In this document: in pieces, positions 8,514 to 17,073 of the stretch
How positions within the stretch are numbered: position 1 is the stretch's first letter
Layout: the number at the start of each line of letters is the position of its first letter
NCBI GenBank assembly: GCA_015059925.1
Contig: SUZL01000007.1
Span: 1-64,000, forward strand
Reading direction: 5' to 3'
DNA length: 64,000 nt
DNA from: Rikenellaceae bacterium
Lineage (GTDB): Bacteria; Bacteroidota; Bacteroidia; Bacteroidales; Rikenellaceae
Notes under the pieces: model-generated
Databases searched by the model: none
What the model was told of the DNA's origin: nothing
Seen by the model: only the letters and a program-made list of their open reading frames with translations
Translations under genes and position numbers: made by a program

Positions 8514-9101
8514 CTAAAACTCTTTCAGTTCGCAGTAGAGGCGCTGGACGGGGAGGCCCATAACGTTGTAGAACGAGCCCTCGAGGCGCTCGATGCCGAC
8601 GTAGCCGATCCACTCCTGAATGCCGTAGGCACCGGCCTTGTCGAAGGGGCGATAGCGATCGACATAATACTCAATCTCCTCAGCGTCAAGCACTCTGAAG
8701 CGCACCTTCGAACTTACAGAGAACGACTGCACCTTATCCTTCGAGCGCAGCGTCGTGCCCGTTACAACTTCGTGGTCGCGGCCCGAGAGCAGCGTGATCA
8801 TAGCGATGGCCTCGGCGCGGTCGGCAGGCTTGCCGAGGATCTGGCCCTCGGCGATCACGACCGTATCGGCCGTCAGCAATATATCGCCCTCGCCCAGCGG
8901 CTCGGGGTAGGCCTCCGACTTCAGGCGCGAGAGATACTCGGCAACCTCGGCGGCGGGCAGCTCCGAAGGGAAACTCTCGTCGCACTCGAAGCGCGGCGCG
9001 AGCGTGAACTCAATATCGGCATCCTCAAGCAGTTGGCGGCGGCGCGGCGACTGCGAGGCAAGTATCAGGCGGTAATTCTTCAATTTATCGTGCAAAAGCA
9101 T
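8514..9101 (-). CDS. maf: Maf-like nucleotide pyrophosphatase
   Basis: Septum-formation inhibitor Maf family, cytosolic nucleoside triphosphate pyrophosphatase (dTTP/UTP type) with a housecleaning role. The 195 residues are the usual length. The family start motif ASQSPRRRQLLEDA is at residues 15-28. The catalytic Asp lies in LTADTVV near residue 75, and the DKAGAYGIQEWIGYVGIERLEGS block is at about 152-174. It is the last gene of a minus-strand run starting with the PNPOx gene. A tandem C repeat separates it from the FAH-family gene upstream. Confidence 0.93.
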   Translation of the reverse strand: MLLHDKLKNYRLILASQSPRRRQLLEDADIEFTLAPRFECDESFPSELPAAEVAEYLSRLKSEAYPEPLGEGDILLTADTVVIAEGQILGKPADRAEAIAMITLLSGRDHEVVTGTTLRSKDKVQSFSVSSKVRFRVLDAEEIEYYVDRYRPFDKAGAYGIQEWIGYVGIERLEGSFYNVMGLPVQRLYCELKEF

Positions 9102-9109
9102 ATCCCAGA

Positions 9110-9142
9110 AAATTTTGAATTTTGAATTTTGAATTTTGAATT
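9110..9142. repeat. C repeat (tandem TTTTGAA)
   Basis: Four to five head-to-tail heptamers of the TTTTGAA type lie between the FAH-family gene and maf. The same heptamer run recurs in most intergenic gaps of this window. Confidence 0.85.
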
Positions 9143-9150
9143 ACAAAAAA

Positions 9151-9774
9151 CTACATCACATCAAAATCCAACAACGTATATTTCCCGATTCGGGCCTTGA
9201 TATTATCCCCGGGCTTGACGGCTCCCACGCCTACGGGCGTACCTGTGTAGATCAGATCGCCGATGCGCAGCGTCATATATCGTGAGACGTTGGCGATGAT
9301 CTGATCCACCGTGAAGAGCATATCGCCCGTGAAACCCTGCTGGCGCACCTCGCCGTTGAGCTCCATCTCGAAACGAAGGTTCTGCACATCGCCACCCAAC
9401 TCCTTCAGCGGCACAAACTGATTCGACAGCGCGGCCGAGTGGTCGAAACCCTTGCACAGCTCCCACGGCAGGCCCTTCGCTATGGCCTCACGCTGGAGGT
9501 CGCGGGCCGTGAAGTCGATGCCGAGTCCCACCTCCTCGTAGCAGCGCGAGGCAAAACGCTCGTCGATGCACTTCGCCAAGCGTGTGATGCGAACGACCAA
9601 CTCGCACTCATAGTGCACCTCATTGGAAAACGAGGGAATGTAGAAGGGGTCGTTGTTGCGCAGCAGCGCCGTGTCGGGCTTGAGGAAAAAGAGCGGCTCG
9701 GTGGGCAATTCGGCTCCGTCGTGCAGCTCGGCGGCGTGGTCGGCATAGTTGCGACCGATACAGATTATCTTCAT
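9151..9774 (-). CDS. Fumarylacetoacetate hydrolase family protein
   Basis: FAH-superfamily enzyme, probably a divalent-metal dependent hydrolase, isomerase or decarboxylase acting on small acylpyruvate-like compounds. The 207 residues hold the FAH core only. Recognisable blocks are CIGRNYADHAAEL at residue 5, EPLFFLKPDTAL at 27, the metal-binding HYECELVVRI near 54, GIDFTARDLQ near 86, and IYTGTPVGVGAVKPGD near the C-terminus. The length fits the single-domain bacterial FAHD1-like group. Its ATG overlaps the stop of the upstream small membrane gene (ATGA), so translation is coupled. The substrate cannot be read from sequence. Confidence 0.88.
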   Translation of the reverse strand: MKIICIGRNYADHAAELHDGAELPTEPLFFLKPDTALLRNNDPFYIPSFSNEVHYECELVVRITRLAKCIDERFASRCYEEVGLGIDFTARDLQREAIAKGLPWELCKGFDHSAALSNQFVPLKELGGDVQNLRFEMELNGEVRQQGFTGDMLFTVDQIIANVSRYMTLRIGDLIYTGTPVGVGAVKPGDNIKARIGKYTLLDFDVM

Positions 9775-10076
9775 TGTTTCTCAAATTTTTTTATTCTTAC
9801 ATTTACATATATCGCTGCCGCAACCAGCATCCCACAGGGAATCCAGCACAACAGCAGCACATACAACCCCTCGCTCGGCATAAGTGGCGCGAGCAGTGCC
9901 GAGGGCACACCTGCGAACATCGCGCTTGAAACGAAGCGGCCAAGTTTGTGGATGTCAATCTTCTCGCGTTTCTGTTTCGGCATCGTGTTATAGCCCGCCA
10001 TCGTCTCGGGATAGTGGCGCAAAAGCAGGGCTATGAGGCACCAGACAGCGGCAAATATAACAGCACCCAAAAGCAT
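9771..10076 (-). CDS. Small membrane protein, DUF3784-like
   Basis: A 101-residue protein with three predicted membrane helices (about 3-20, 47-62 and 70-92). The segment between the first two, GYNTMPKQKREKIDIHKLGR, is the characteristic conserved stretch of DUF3784 small membrane proteins. Function is unknown. It lies 2 bases after the CPBP gene and overlaps the FAH-family gene by 4 bases, so it is firmly within the same polycistron. Confidence 0.7.
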   Translation of the reverse strand: MLLGAVIFAAVWCLIALLLRHYPETMAGYNTMPKQKREKIDIHKLGRFVSSAMFAGVPSALLAPLMPSEGLYVLLLCWIPCGMLVAAAIYVNVRIKKFEKQ

Positions 10077-10078
10077 AC

Positions 10079-10804
10079 CTACAAAATCATCGACAACAAA
10101 TTATTACAGAAGTTGCAGAGGTTGTGGGTCAGCATCGGAATCAAGATACTGCGGCTGCGTAGAGCGATATAAGCCAACGCATAACCGACTAGACCCGTTA
10201 CGATAAACGAAGCTACACTGAACACCACCTCGCCACTCTGGAATGATAGCGAGTGTACCAGACCAAACCAAATACCATTGATTATGATGGCGGGATTAAG
10301 CGAGGGCCTGCCTCCCTCACGCAAGGCGCTGCACATCAATCCGAGCATTACACCGCGGCACATAACCTCCTCGTCGATGCCCGGCATTGAAATCTGGAAT
10401 AGTAGTGTTTCGGCATCAAACTCCTTTTCGCCCAAAAGTCCTGCAAGAACATAGACAGAGAGAAGCCCGATGGCAACCTTTAATGCCGAGCGCAAACCCT
10501 CTTTATTCTGCTTGAGCGTGAAAAAATTGTTGTCAGCGAACTGACGGCGAAAGAGGAAATACAATATTACGCCACACGCGAGGCCAAACAATTTGCCGTT
10601 CCAATTCCAACTGCCATTAATAAAATGCAGCGAATCAAAAAGATATGGCAAAACGAGAGCAATGCTGTATAGGCAGTAGCACACAACGATGCTCAACACG
10701 CGCAGATAATTCTCGCGTGTGCGCTCCTTTATAAAAATAAGCAGGAGCGGCAGGATAATCGCCAGATGCAGCAGTGGGTTTAGTAATAGTTGAGCGTTTT
10801 GCAT
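10079..10804 (-). CDS. CPBP family intramembrane glutamic protease
   Basis: Type II CAAX-prenyl-endopeptidase-like (Abi/CPBP) membrane protein of 241 residues with about seven or eight membrane helices. The catalytic signature EExxxR is present as DEEVMCRGVMLG near residue 142. The second motif, FxxxH-type, is WFGLVHSLSF near residue 178. In bacteria such proteins act in bacteriocin self-immunity, protein maturation or unknown processes; the substrate is not deducible. It lies 9 bases after lpxB and 2 bases before the DUF3784-like gene. Confidence 0.88.
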   Translation of the reverse strand: MQNAQLLLNPLLHLAIILPLLLIFIKERTRENYLRVLSIVVCYCLYSIALVLPYLFDSLHFINGSWNWNGKLFGLACGVILYFLFRRQFADNNFFTLKQNKEGLRSALKVAIGLLSVYVLAGLLGEKEFDAETLLFQISMPGIDEEVMCRGVMLGLMCSALREGGRPSLNPAIIINGIWFGLVHSLSFQSGEVVFSVASFIVTGLVGYALAYIALRSRSILIPMLTHNLCNFCNNLLSMIL

Positions 10805-10812
10805 AACACAAA

Positions 10813-11961
10813 TTAATTTTGAATTTTGAATTTTGGATTTTGAATTGTTTGCACGATGTCGGCTGCAAACCTATCGCTCGCTCCCGTGCCGCCAATGATT
10901 GCGCGCAACTCGTCAAAATCGGCTAACATCTTCTCGCGCTTCTCGCCACCCGGAAGTATCGAGCGCAGCTCGCGCTCGGCCTCATCGACCGAGGGGTGAT
11001 AGACAACCATCTCACGAACGGCCTCGCGCCTCAGATTCAGATTCACAAGCGACACGAATGGAATGGTGAGCAGGTAGGGCTTCACCTTCTCGTACAACCA
11101 CGGAATACCATACACGACCAGCTCGGGAATACCTATCAGCGCCGTCTCGAGCGTCGCCGTACCCGACGTAACCACCGCCGCCTCAGATATTTGAAGCAGC
11201 TCGTAGGTCTTGTCGCAGACAAACTTGACGGGCATATCCTTTGTGAAAATCTCGTACTGCTCACGGGCAATCCAACCCACACCCGCCACAACAAACTGCC
11301 GCTCGGGCATACGCTCCGCCAGCTCGGCCATAAATCGCAGGTTGGCCTTGATCTCGCTCACGCGGCTACCCGCCAGTAGAGCCACGATGGGACGCTCGTC
11401 CAGACCATTCTCCGCGCGGAACTGCGCCTCCTCGGGGGCGGCGGCGCAACGCTCGGCGATGGCATCCATAATGGGATTACCCTCGAAGTGCGGCTCGATG
11501 CCCTTCCCACGAAAATACTCCTTCTCGAAGGGGAAGATGATGTAGAGGCGATCGACAAACTTCTTCAGTGCCTTGACGCGATGCTCCTTCCACGCCCACA
11601 CCTTGGGTGCGATGTAGTAGTGTACGGGGATGCCCTCGCCGTGGGCGAACTCGGCGATCTTGAGGTTGAAGCCCGGGTAGTCGATCAGAATCACCACGTC
11701 GGGTGCAAAGGCCTTGATGTCGCGGCAGCAGTCGCCCATCTGCCCAAGTATGGTGCGGATGTTGAGAGCCACCTGCACGAAGCCGAAGAACGACATCTCG
11801 CGGTAGTGCTTCACCAGATTCTCGCGGCCACCCACCTCGGCCATCATATCGCCACCCCAGAAGCGGAACTCGGCCTCGGGATCAGATTTACGGAGGCCAC
11901 GCATTAAGTTTGAGCCGTGCAGATCGCCCGAAGGCTCACCGGCAATGATGTAGTATTTCAT
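10813..11961 (-). CDS. lpxB: Lipid-A-disaccharide synthase
   Basis: GT19 glycosyltransferase that joins UDP-diacylglucosamine and lipid X in lipid A synthesis at the inner membrane. The 382 residues start with the typical MKYYIIAGEPSGDLHGSNLM. Other blocks are FWGGDMMAEVGG near 34, YIAPKVWAWKEHRVK near 117, LLAGSRVSEIKANL near 193 and SGTATLETALIG near 262. The last residues (IQNPKFKIQN) are encoded by a C repeat (tandem TTTTGAA read in reverse), so the C-terminus has been rewritten by the repeat. It lies 3 bases after the PNPOx-like gene. Confidence 0.96.
   Translation of the reverse strand: MKYYIIAGEPSGDLHGSNLMRGLRKSDPEAEFRFWGGDMMAEVGGRENLVKHYREMSFFGFVQVALNIRTILGQMGDCCRDIKAFAPDVVILIDYPGFNLKIAEFAHGEGIPVHYYIAPKVWAWKEHRVKALKKFVDRLYIIFPFEKEYFRGKGIEPHFEGNPIMDAIAERCAAAPEEAQFRAENGLDERPIVALLAGSRVSEIKANLRFMAELAERMPERQFVVAGVGWIAREQYEIFTKDMPVKFVCDKTYELLQISEAAVVTSGTATLETALIGIPELVVYGIPWLYEKVKPYLLTIPFVSLVNLNLRREAVREMVVYHPSVDEAERELRSILPGGEKREKMLADFDELRAIIGGTGASDRFAADIVQTIQNPKFKIQN
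10815..10846. repeat. C repeat inside the lpxB 3' end
   Basis: Tandem TTTTGAA-type heptamers with one TTTTGGA variant. The lpxB stop codon and its last codons fall inside the run. Confidence 0.8.
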
Positions 11962-11963
11962 AA

Positions 11964-12371
11964 TTATAATTCTATATCAACAGATTGGAAATCAGCATAA
12001 TATCTTGCATTCTCGGCCACGAAACGCAACACACAATAGTCGGGATCGCTGACGCCCTGCGGGTAATACATCTCATCTCCCTCCTGCCACAGAGCCTCCC
12101 GCGAGGCAGCGTCGAAGCACACCTCCATCCGCCCGCGCAACATCACACCCTGAAACGTCGCCGCGTCGTAGAAATAGACCGAGGCCTTGTCGTTGGTGCG
12201 ATAGCGGCCGACGCTCTGCGATGAGGTATTTGTCGAAAACCAAATCTCCTTCACGCCCTCCACGCGGCGCGGCGCAAACATAGCCTTGGCGCAGGGGTAG
12301 CCTCTCTCATCGACCGAGCAGAGAACGGCCGTAGGGCACGAGGTAATAAGTTTTTCAATACGATCTAACAT
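11964..12371 (-). CDS. Pyridoxamine 5'-phosphate oxidase family protein
   Basis: Small flavin-binding split-barrel protein of 135 residues. The opening MLDRIEKLITSCPTAVLCSV and the strand EIWFSTNTSSQSVGRYRTN followed by KASVYFYD match the general stress protein 26/PNPOx-like group rather than true PdxH. It probably binds FMN or F420-like cofactors; the substrate is unknown. It appears to be the first gene of the PNPOx-lpxB-CPBP-DUF3784-FAH-maf run, since the next upstream sequence is a repeat region. Confidence 0.85.
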   Translation of the reverse strand: MLDRIEKLITSCPTAVLCSVDERGYPCAKAMFAPRRVEGVKEIWFSTNTSSQSVGRYRTNDKASVYFYDAATFQGVMLRGRMEVCFDAASREALWQEGDEMYYPQGVSDPDYCVLRFVAENARYYADFQSVDIEL

Positions 12372-12421
12372 AATATAATTTAATTACTTCACTACGAAAA
12401 TCTCTACTTGAATTTTCTTTT

Positions 12422-12592
12422 GCAACTTTTTCCAAAAAGTTGCGCAAAAAGGCCGCAAGGCACAATTTGCGGGGTCGTCACGTCGTCGTCGGTAAAATGG
12501 ATGCTTCGCACTTTTGAAGCAATCAAAAGGTCTCCATTTTTTAACCCTCCGCCGCCGCGTCGCCCTTTTTTCCGCAAATTCTGCAGTGCGGG
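12422..12592 (+). repeat. Repeat family A, copy A1
   Basis: About 170 bp: a hairpin with GCAACTTTTT arms, then CCGCAA...TTGCGG, AAAATGGA...TCCATTTT enclosing GCTTC...GAAGC, and a terminal CCGCA...TGCGG hairpin around CTGCAG. It lies between the PNPOx-like gene and trmD, followed directly by an E element. Seven full copies and one deleted copy occur in this window. Confidence 0.92.
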
Positions 12593-12593
12593 T

Positions 12594-12697
12594 TTTATAA
12601 CCCCCACCCCCTGCGGGGACTCCTCCTAAAACAGGGGGAGAGTTCTTATAAACTCCTCCCCTTACGAAGGGGAGGTGTCCGAAGGACGGAGGGGTTA
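12594..12697 (+). repeat. Repeat family E, full-length copy E1
   Basis: Two imperfect palindromic parts: CCCCCTGCGGGGACTCC...AGGGGGAGAG, then CTCCTCCCCTT...AAGGGGAGGTGTCC and GGACGGAGGGG. It joins directly to A1. The only other full-length copy (35868-35970) is also joined to an A element. Confidence 0.85.
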
Positions 12698-12710
12698 TTT
12701 CTTTTGCATT

Positions 12711-13391
12711 CTACATTTTTTCCAAGAGATCGGGCCTTAACGCCTTGGTGCGCTCAAAAGATTGCTCCTCCTGCCACTTCTCGATTTCGGCGAAGTTACC
12801 AGAGAGCAATACATCGGGCACGCGCCAGCCACGGAACTCCGCGGGGCGGGTATAGACGGGCGGTGCTAACAGGTCGTCCTGAAAACAATCCGTCAACGCC
12901 GAGGCCTCGTCGCCAATCGCACCCGGCAGCAGGCGCACGACCGAGTCGGTGATGATGCAGGCGGCCAGCTCGCCACCCGTCAAGACGTAGTCGCCGATCG
13001 AGATCTCGCGCGTTATGAGGTGCTCGCGGATGCGATGGTCGATACCCTTATAATGGCCGCAGAGAATAATAATATTCTCGCACATCGAGAGGCGATTGGC
13101 CTCGTGCTGGTTGTAGGTGATGCCGTCGGGCGAGGTGTAGATCACCTCGTCGTAGTGGCGCTCGGCCTGCAACTTCTCCACAAGCTCAAATACGGGCTCG
13201 CACTTCATCACCATTCCCGCCTCGCCACCGAAGGGGTAGTCGTCCGTAGTCTTGCGCTTGTCGTGGGCGTAGTCGTGCAGGTTGTGAATAACGATCTCAA
13301 CTAAACCCTTCTCCTGCGCACGCTTCAGGATCGACTCGTTCAGAGGCGATGTGAGCAGTTCCGGCACAACGGTTATAATGTCTATTCTCAT
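12711..13391 (-). CDS. trmD: tRNA (guanine-N1)-methyltransferase TrmD
   Basis: SPOUT methyltransferase that makes m1G37 in tRNAs reading CNN codons, using S-adenosylmethionine. The 226 residues are the usual length. The start [13 protein letters not shown], the block [14 protein letters not shown] near 55, the trefoil-knot cofactor site [14 protein letters not shown] near 108, and [15 protein letters not shown] near 130 are diagnostic. Its ATG overlaps the FkbM gene stop (ATGA). It ends a minus-strand run SIMPL-MBL-retropepsin-FkbM-trmD. In many bacteria trmD sits with rpsP, rimM and rplS; that context is absent here. Confidence 0.97.
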   Translation of the reverse strand: MRIDIITVVPELLTSPLNESILKRAQEKGLVEIVIHNLHDYAHDKRKTTDDYPFGGEAGMVMKCEPVFELVEKLQAERHYDEVIYTSPDGITYNQHEANRLSMCENIIILCGHYKGIDHRIREHLITREISIGDYVLTGGELAACIITDSVVRLLPGAIGDEASALTDCFQDDLLAPPVYTRPAEFRGWRVPDVLLSGNFAEIEKWQEEQSFERTKALRPDLLEKM

Positions 13392-14119
13392 AGGTATCTG
13401 AATATTATATCTTTATCACTATTGGTATCGAGTTCGACCTCGCGCCCATCCATCAGCATATAGGCGCGATAGCCCATCTCGGTGAAGATCTTTATTATCT
13501 CGCGGCGCGTCTGGCCGTCGGTCTCGATCAGCACCGTCGGGTGGTGGCGCTCGATGAGTTCGCGCATCTGGGGAATCACCACGCGCTCGTAGCCCTCGAT
13601 GTCGCACTTGATAAAATCCACGCGCTCCAGCGCCGCGAAGAGCTCGCTGCCGCGACGCATCTGAGCCGTAAAGCGTATCGCCCCACCCGAGAGCTTGCCC
13701 TCGCTGATGAAGTTGCGGCCCGTGCCGAAGTAACCCGCCTCGGCAACCGAGTCGTTGGCCATCTCGATGGTGTCGTCCTGCTCGCCCAAAGCGTAATTCA
13801 TAAGGCTTACGTTCCTGCGTCCGCGCACATTGCGCTCCAGAACGGAGAAGATAACAGGCACAGGCTCAACGGCATAGACTCGCCCCTCGGCCCCTACGAT
13901 GTCGGCCATCGGGCGGGTGTAGTAGCCGAGGTTTGCGCCGATGTCGATGGCGATATCGCCCCTGCGCAGCAGCTGCGGCAGGTGGTAGTTATATTCCAGC
14001 GCCCGCCCCCGTCGGCCGATGCCGAGTGCCCGCGTAAGGAAGAACAGGCGGCTCACGACGCGGAGGTAGCTCTCGAGCGAGAGCACCCGATAGAGCAGGC
14101 GATGCAAGAGTTTTCCCAT
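13388..14119 (-). CDS. FkbM family SAM-dependent methyltransferase
   Basis: Rossmann-fold methyltransferase, 243 residues. Motif I is [16 protein letters not shown] near residue 55, followed by the acidic VYAVEPVPV and the FkbM hallmark [11 protein letters not shown] near 168. A basic, hydrophobic N-terminal stretch of about 30 residues may touch membrane. FkbM-type enzymes O-methylate sugars or lipids, often in surface glycan or natural-product synthesis; the acceptor is unknown. It lies 2 bases after the retropepsin-like gene and overlaps trmD by 4. Confidence 0.9.
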   Translation of the reverse strand: MGKLLHRLLYRVLSLESYLRVVSRLFFLTRALGIGRRGRALEYNYHLPQLLRRGDIAIDIGANLGYYTRPMADIVGAEGRVYAVEPVPVIFSVLERNVRGRRNVSLMNYALGEQDDTIEMANDSVAEAGYFGTGRNFISEGKLSGGAIRFTAQMRRGSELFAALERVDFIKCDIEGYERVVIPQMRELIERHHPTVLIETDGQTRREIIKIFTEMGYRAYMLMDGREVELDTNSDKDIIFRYL

Positions 14120-14120
14120 T

Positions 14121-15425
14121 TTATTTATCTATTCTGTAAAACATTTTCTCCAAATCAAAGGTTACCACCTCCGAGGCCGCGAGCAGATCGACGCCGGCAC
14201 TTCCGTCGCCACTCTCGAGCGCGGTGAAGGCCGCCTCGCCCTTCGGGGGCAGGGTAACGTAGATATTACGCAGGGTAGCGGCCGCAGCACCAATCTGCAA
14301 CTGCACCTCACCTATCGGACGCGCATCGCGCACCACCACTCCGCCAAATCCGCCGCTGCGCGACTGCTCCACCTCGCCCGCCTCGGCCTCGACGTAAGAG
14401 TGAAAACGGCTGAAGTAACGTGGCGAGAGCTGGCTCTTCACGTTGCCCGTGTCGAAGTGTAGCATCAGTCGCTCGCCGCGCTGGTGGCATACGAGGTAGA
14501 ATGTGCCGTTGTCGCAGACAAGGTTACGCTCCTCGGGGGCACTCGGTGTGGCGGGCAGAACGAAACGCTCGGCCGCGCGCTCGTAGCGCACCTCGCCCAA
14601 CTTGCGGATTATATGCGTGCCCAGCACCGCCTCGCAGAGCCCCTCAACCGCGCTGTCGGCGGGTACCATCTCATCCGCCACGAAGAAGGTGGCGTTGCGC
14701 ACCTTCACCTCGCCGATCTGCAACTCGGGCAGGATGCCCAACTGCACATATCCTTTGTCGAGGCCCGTGATGATGATCGAGTCGGCCACGATCTCCACAC
14801 CCAACCGCTCGGCGGCGGCGCGTGAGACCATATTGGCGTAGCTGCAACCCGTATCGAAGATGAAATCCTCGCTCACCGCGCCCGCCTTGCCCCGCACGAT
14901 AAGGTGTTCGCCGCGGCCCACACGACGACGCTCGACGGGGATCACAACATCCCCCTTCGGGCGCACCACCTCAACTCGCTCGCGCTCGGCGAGGGCTGAC
15001 ATCCATCGGTGGATCGATTTCAGCTCTCCACTCGATGCCTCGGCGGGCAGGGCCGCCATCAGCTGCTCGACCGTAGCCTTGCCCCCGAGATAATCCTCCG
15101 ATGCGAGGTGGTTGATAAGGGCAAAATTCTGCATCGCAAAGATGGTTGCCGCGCCCAGCTGCTCGGTGTAATTTCCCAACTGGCCAATGGCGCGGTTGCT
15201 ATCCTCGAATCGTCCCTCGCTATGGGCCACCAGCACATCGGCGAGTGTCCGAAGCGACTCCACCACCATCTCTCGCACGGCGGGCAGCTCGGCCGCGAGC
15301 GTAACGTAATCGGCGCTGTTGATCAGCTCCGCCACGCGGTTATTTGCCTGCTCGGGGGTGGGGTTTTGCGCCTCGGCGACAGTGCCGACAAGCAGCGCCG
15401 CAAGCATCAGTAGCAGACCTCGCAT
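14121..15425 (-). CDS. Secreted retropepsin-like aspartyl protease family protein
   Basis: A 434-residue exported protein with a cleavable signal peptide (MRGLLLMLAALLVGTVAEA). Residues 20-145 are helical and resemble a TPR-like region. Two pepsin/retropepsin half-domains follow, each with an Asp-Thr-Gly triad: FIFDTGCSYANMVS near residue 190 and MLHFDTGNVKSQLS near 325. Two active-site Asp residues in one chain suggest a monomeric single-chain protease. The target is unknown. It is packed between MBL and FkbM genes with gaps of 1-2 bases. Confidence 0.85.
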   Translation of the reverse strand: MRGLLLMLAALLVGTVAEAQNPTPEQANNRVAELINSADYVTLAAELPAVREMVVESLRTLADVLVAHSEGRFEDSNRAIGQLGNYTEQLGAATIFAMQNFALINHLASEDYLGGKATVEQLMAALPAEASSGELKSIHRWMSALAERERVEVVRPKGDVVIPVERRRVGRGEHLIVRGKAGAVSEDFIFDTGCSYANMVSRAAAERLGVEIVADSIIITGLDKGYVQLGILPELQIGEVKVRNATFFVADEMVPADSAVEGLCEAVLGTHIIRKLGEVRYERAAERFVLPATPSAPEERNLVCDNGTFYLVCHQRGERLMLHFDTGNVKSQLSPRYFSRFHSYVEAEAGEVEQSRSGGFGGVVVRDARPIGEVQLQIGAAAATLRNIYVTLPPKGEAAFTALESGDGSAGVDLLAASEVVTFDLEKMFYRIDK

Positions 15426-15426
15426 A

Positions 15427-16098
15427 TTAATTCTTATAATTAACCTCGTCGTTCAAGACCTCAACCACGAAGGGGTTATACATCGACTCGTGGCCGATGG
15501 TGCTATCCTCGCCGTGGCCCGGGTAGATGCGTACATCGTCGCCCAAGGGGAGGATCTTGTCGATGATCGAGCGCATAATCCACGAATAATCGCCACCCGG
15601 CAGGTCCGTGCGGCCGATACTCTCGCGGAAGAGCGTGTCGCCCGTGAAGAGTACGCCCGACGTGGGCTCATACAGCGCAACGTGGCCGGGCGTGTGGCCC
15701 GGGGTGGGGATAACCTTCAGCTCGGTATGGCCGAACGAGATGGACTCCAATCCGTCCAGATCGATGTCGATCGTCTCGGGCATATCGCCGGCGCGAACAC
15801 CGAACAACTCGGCACTCACCGAGGCGCCCTTGAGCAGGAACTCGTCCTTCGACGAGAGGGCGAAGCGCACGCCATACTTGCGTTGCAGGTGCTCCACGCC
15901 CATCAGGTGGTCGAAGTGGCCGTGGGTGTTGATCGCAAGCGTGGGCTTGAGGCCTCGCTCAGCGATGAACTTGTCGATGATCTCACACTCGCGCTCGCTC
16001 GACTCTCCTGCGTCGATGATGGCGGCCTCGAGTGTTGAGTCCCAAATGATATATGTATTCTCTTGGATGGGGTTGAAAACTAATCTTGCAATTTTCAT
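15427..16098 (-). CDS. MBL fold metallo-hydrolase (glyoxalase II-like)
   Basis: Metallo-beta-lactamase fold hydrolase of 223 residues. Metal ligands are visible in NTHGHFDHLMG near residue 58, TPGHTPGHVAL near 130, the Asp in FTGDTLF near 152, and YPGHG near 196. This set fits the glyoxalase II/hydroxyacylglutathione hydrolase-like group, though the C-terminal glutathione-binding domain is missing, so the substrate is probably another thioester or lactone. It is followed after 1 base by the retropepsin gene. Confidence 0.9.
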   Translation of the reverse strand: MKIARLVFNPIQENTYIIWDSTLEAAIIDAGESSERECEIIDKFIAERGLKPTLAINTHGHFDHLMGVEHLQRKYGVRFALSSKDEFLLKGASVSAELFGVRAGDMPETIDIDLDGLESISFGHTELKVIPTPGHTPGHVALYEPTSGVLFTGDTLFRESIGRTDLPGGDYSWIMRSIIDKILPLGDDVRIYPGHGEDSTIGHESMYNPFVVEVLNDEVNYKN

Positions 16099-16135
16099 TT
16101 TTTTAGGGGTTTACTTTATTTATGGTAATGGTCTT

Positions 16136-16175
16136 AATGGGTTTGGATCAATGGGTTTGGATCAATGGATTTCTG
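16136..16175. repeat. Short tandem repeat, 14-bp period
   Basis: ATGGGTTTGGATCA occurs twice head to tail, followed by a degenerate third copy, just before the SIMPL stop codon on the minus strand. It probably arose by slippage. Confidence 0.7.
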
Positions 16176-16872
16176 TCATCAAATAAAACTTTGCCGAGAC
16201 ATTGTAATTGACCACTATCTGCTCGAACTCCACATTGGGCTCGGCCTCCTCCACCGCCGAGTCCATCATCACGGCGTTGCTCATCATAAGGCGCTTGCCA
16301 TAGACCGTCTCGGTCGTGGTGGTGTAGTCGTTGATCTCGTAGCAGGCACCAATCTGCTGCCCTACGGCCTCGGCCAACTCGCGGGCGCGCTGCTGGGCGT
16401 TCTGCATAGCCTTCGTGCGGGCCTCGGTGCGATACTCGTCGAGTTTTGACGATGTGGCGCGGGCTACATTGACATTCACCACGCCCACCTTCTCCAACTC
16501 ATCAAAGACCTTTCTGACCTCGGCCGCCGAGCCGACCTTCAGCTCATACTGCGTGGCCGCCAGCGAGCCGCGACGACGGAAAAACTCACTCGACATACCC
16601 TGCACCGAGAGTTGCTTCTCGATGTCGATGTCGCACTTGTTCAGCGCGGCGAACATACTCTTGCGCTGCTGCTCGACAGTTACCTTGCCCTTCGTGTCGC
16701 TCTCGTCGAGTTTGATTGTGAGGTAAATCACATCGGGCGTAACCTTGATTTGCGCCGAGCCATTGACCGAAACGGTGGGGATGATCGGCTGCGCCTGCGC
16801 CTGCGCGAGGCGGGGATTCAACGTAAGTGCGAGGGCCAACGTAGCTATCGCTCCAATAAAAATCTTTTTCAT
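16162..16872 (-). CDS. SIMPL domain-containing periplasmic protein
   Basis: The 236 residues have an N-terminal signal peptide (MKKIFIGAIATLALAL, cleavage after about AQA). The SIMPL/DUF541 domain follows, starting VSVNGSAQIKVTPDVIYLTI and ending with an antiparallel-strand segment VNYNVSAKFYLM. The family (BP26, YggE) is periplasmic; functions proposed elsewhere include oxidative-stress protection and channel-like assemblies. The bulk is alpha/beta with KAMQNAQQRARELAEAVGQ as the conserved helix near 155. It is the first gene of the run leading to trmD. Confidence 0.9.
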   Translation of the reverse strand: MKKIFIGAIATLALALTLNPRLAQAQAQPIIPTVSVNGSAQIKVTPDVIYLTIKLDESDTKGKVTVEQQRKSMFAALNKCDIDIEKQLSVQGMSSEFFRRRGSLAATQYELKVGSAAEVRKVFDELEKVGVVNVNVARATSSKLDEYRTEARTKAMQNAQQRARELAEAVGQQIGACYEINDYTTTTETVYGKRLMMSNAVMMDSAVEEAEPNVEFEQIVVNYNVSAKFYLMTEIH

Positions 16873-16980
16873 AGCGTTTTCTGTTTTAAGGGTTTTTATT
16901 TATAAAACGCTTTGCCTGCAATTTCCTTGCACGCCTAAGGCGTGTTTTTTGAATTTTGCATTCTACATTCTACATTCCTC

Positions 16981-17046
16981 CATCTGCCGTCCACCACGCT
17001 CGAGAGCGGGAGTAGCAGGCGGTTGCAGAACACGCCTAAGGCGTGT
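16981..17046 (+). repeat. Repeat family D, copy D1
   Basis: CATCTGCCGTCCACCACGCT...GAGTAGCAGGCGGTTGC followed by the palindrome ACACGCCTAAGGCGTG and a T run. The CCGCC/GGCGG arms and the end palindrome define the family. Confidence 0.85.
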
Positions 17047-17073
17047 TTTTTGTTACAACAAATTCTTTTCTTT

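Noticed and set aside
8460..9125. Plus-strand gene antisense to maf
   Set aside because: It starts in the terminator and mirrors maf, whose family motifs are clear.
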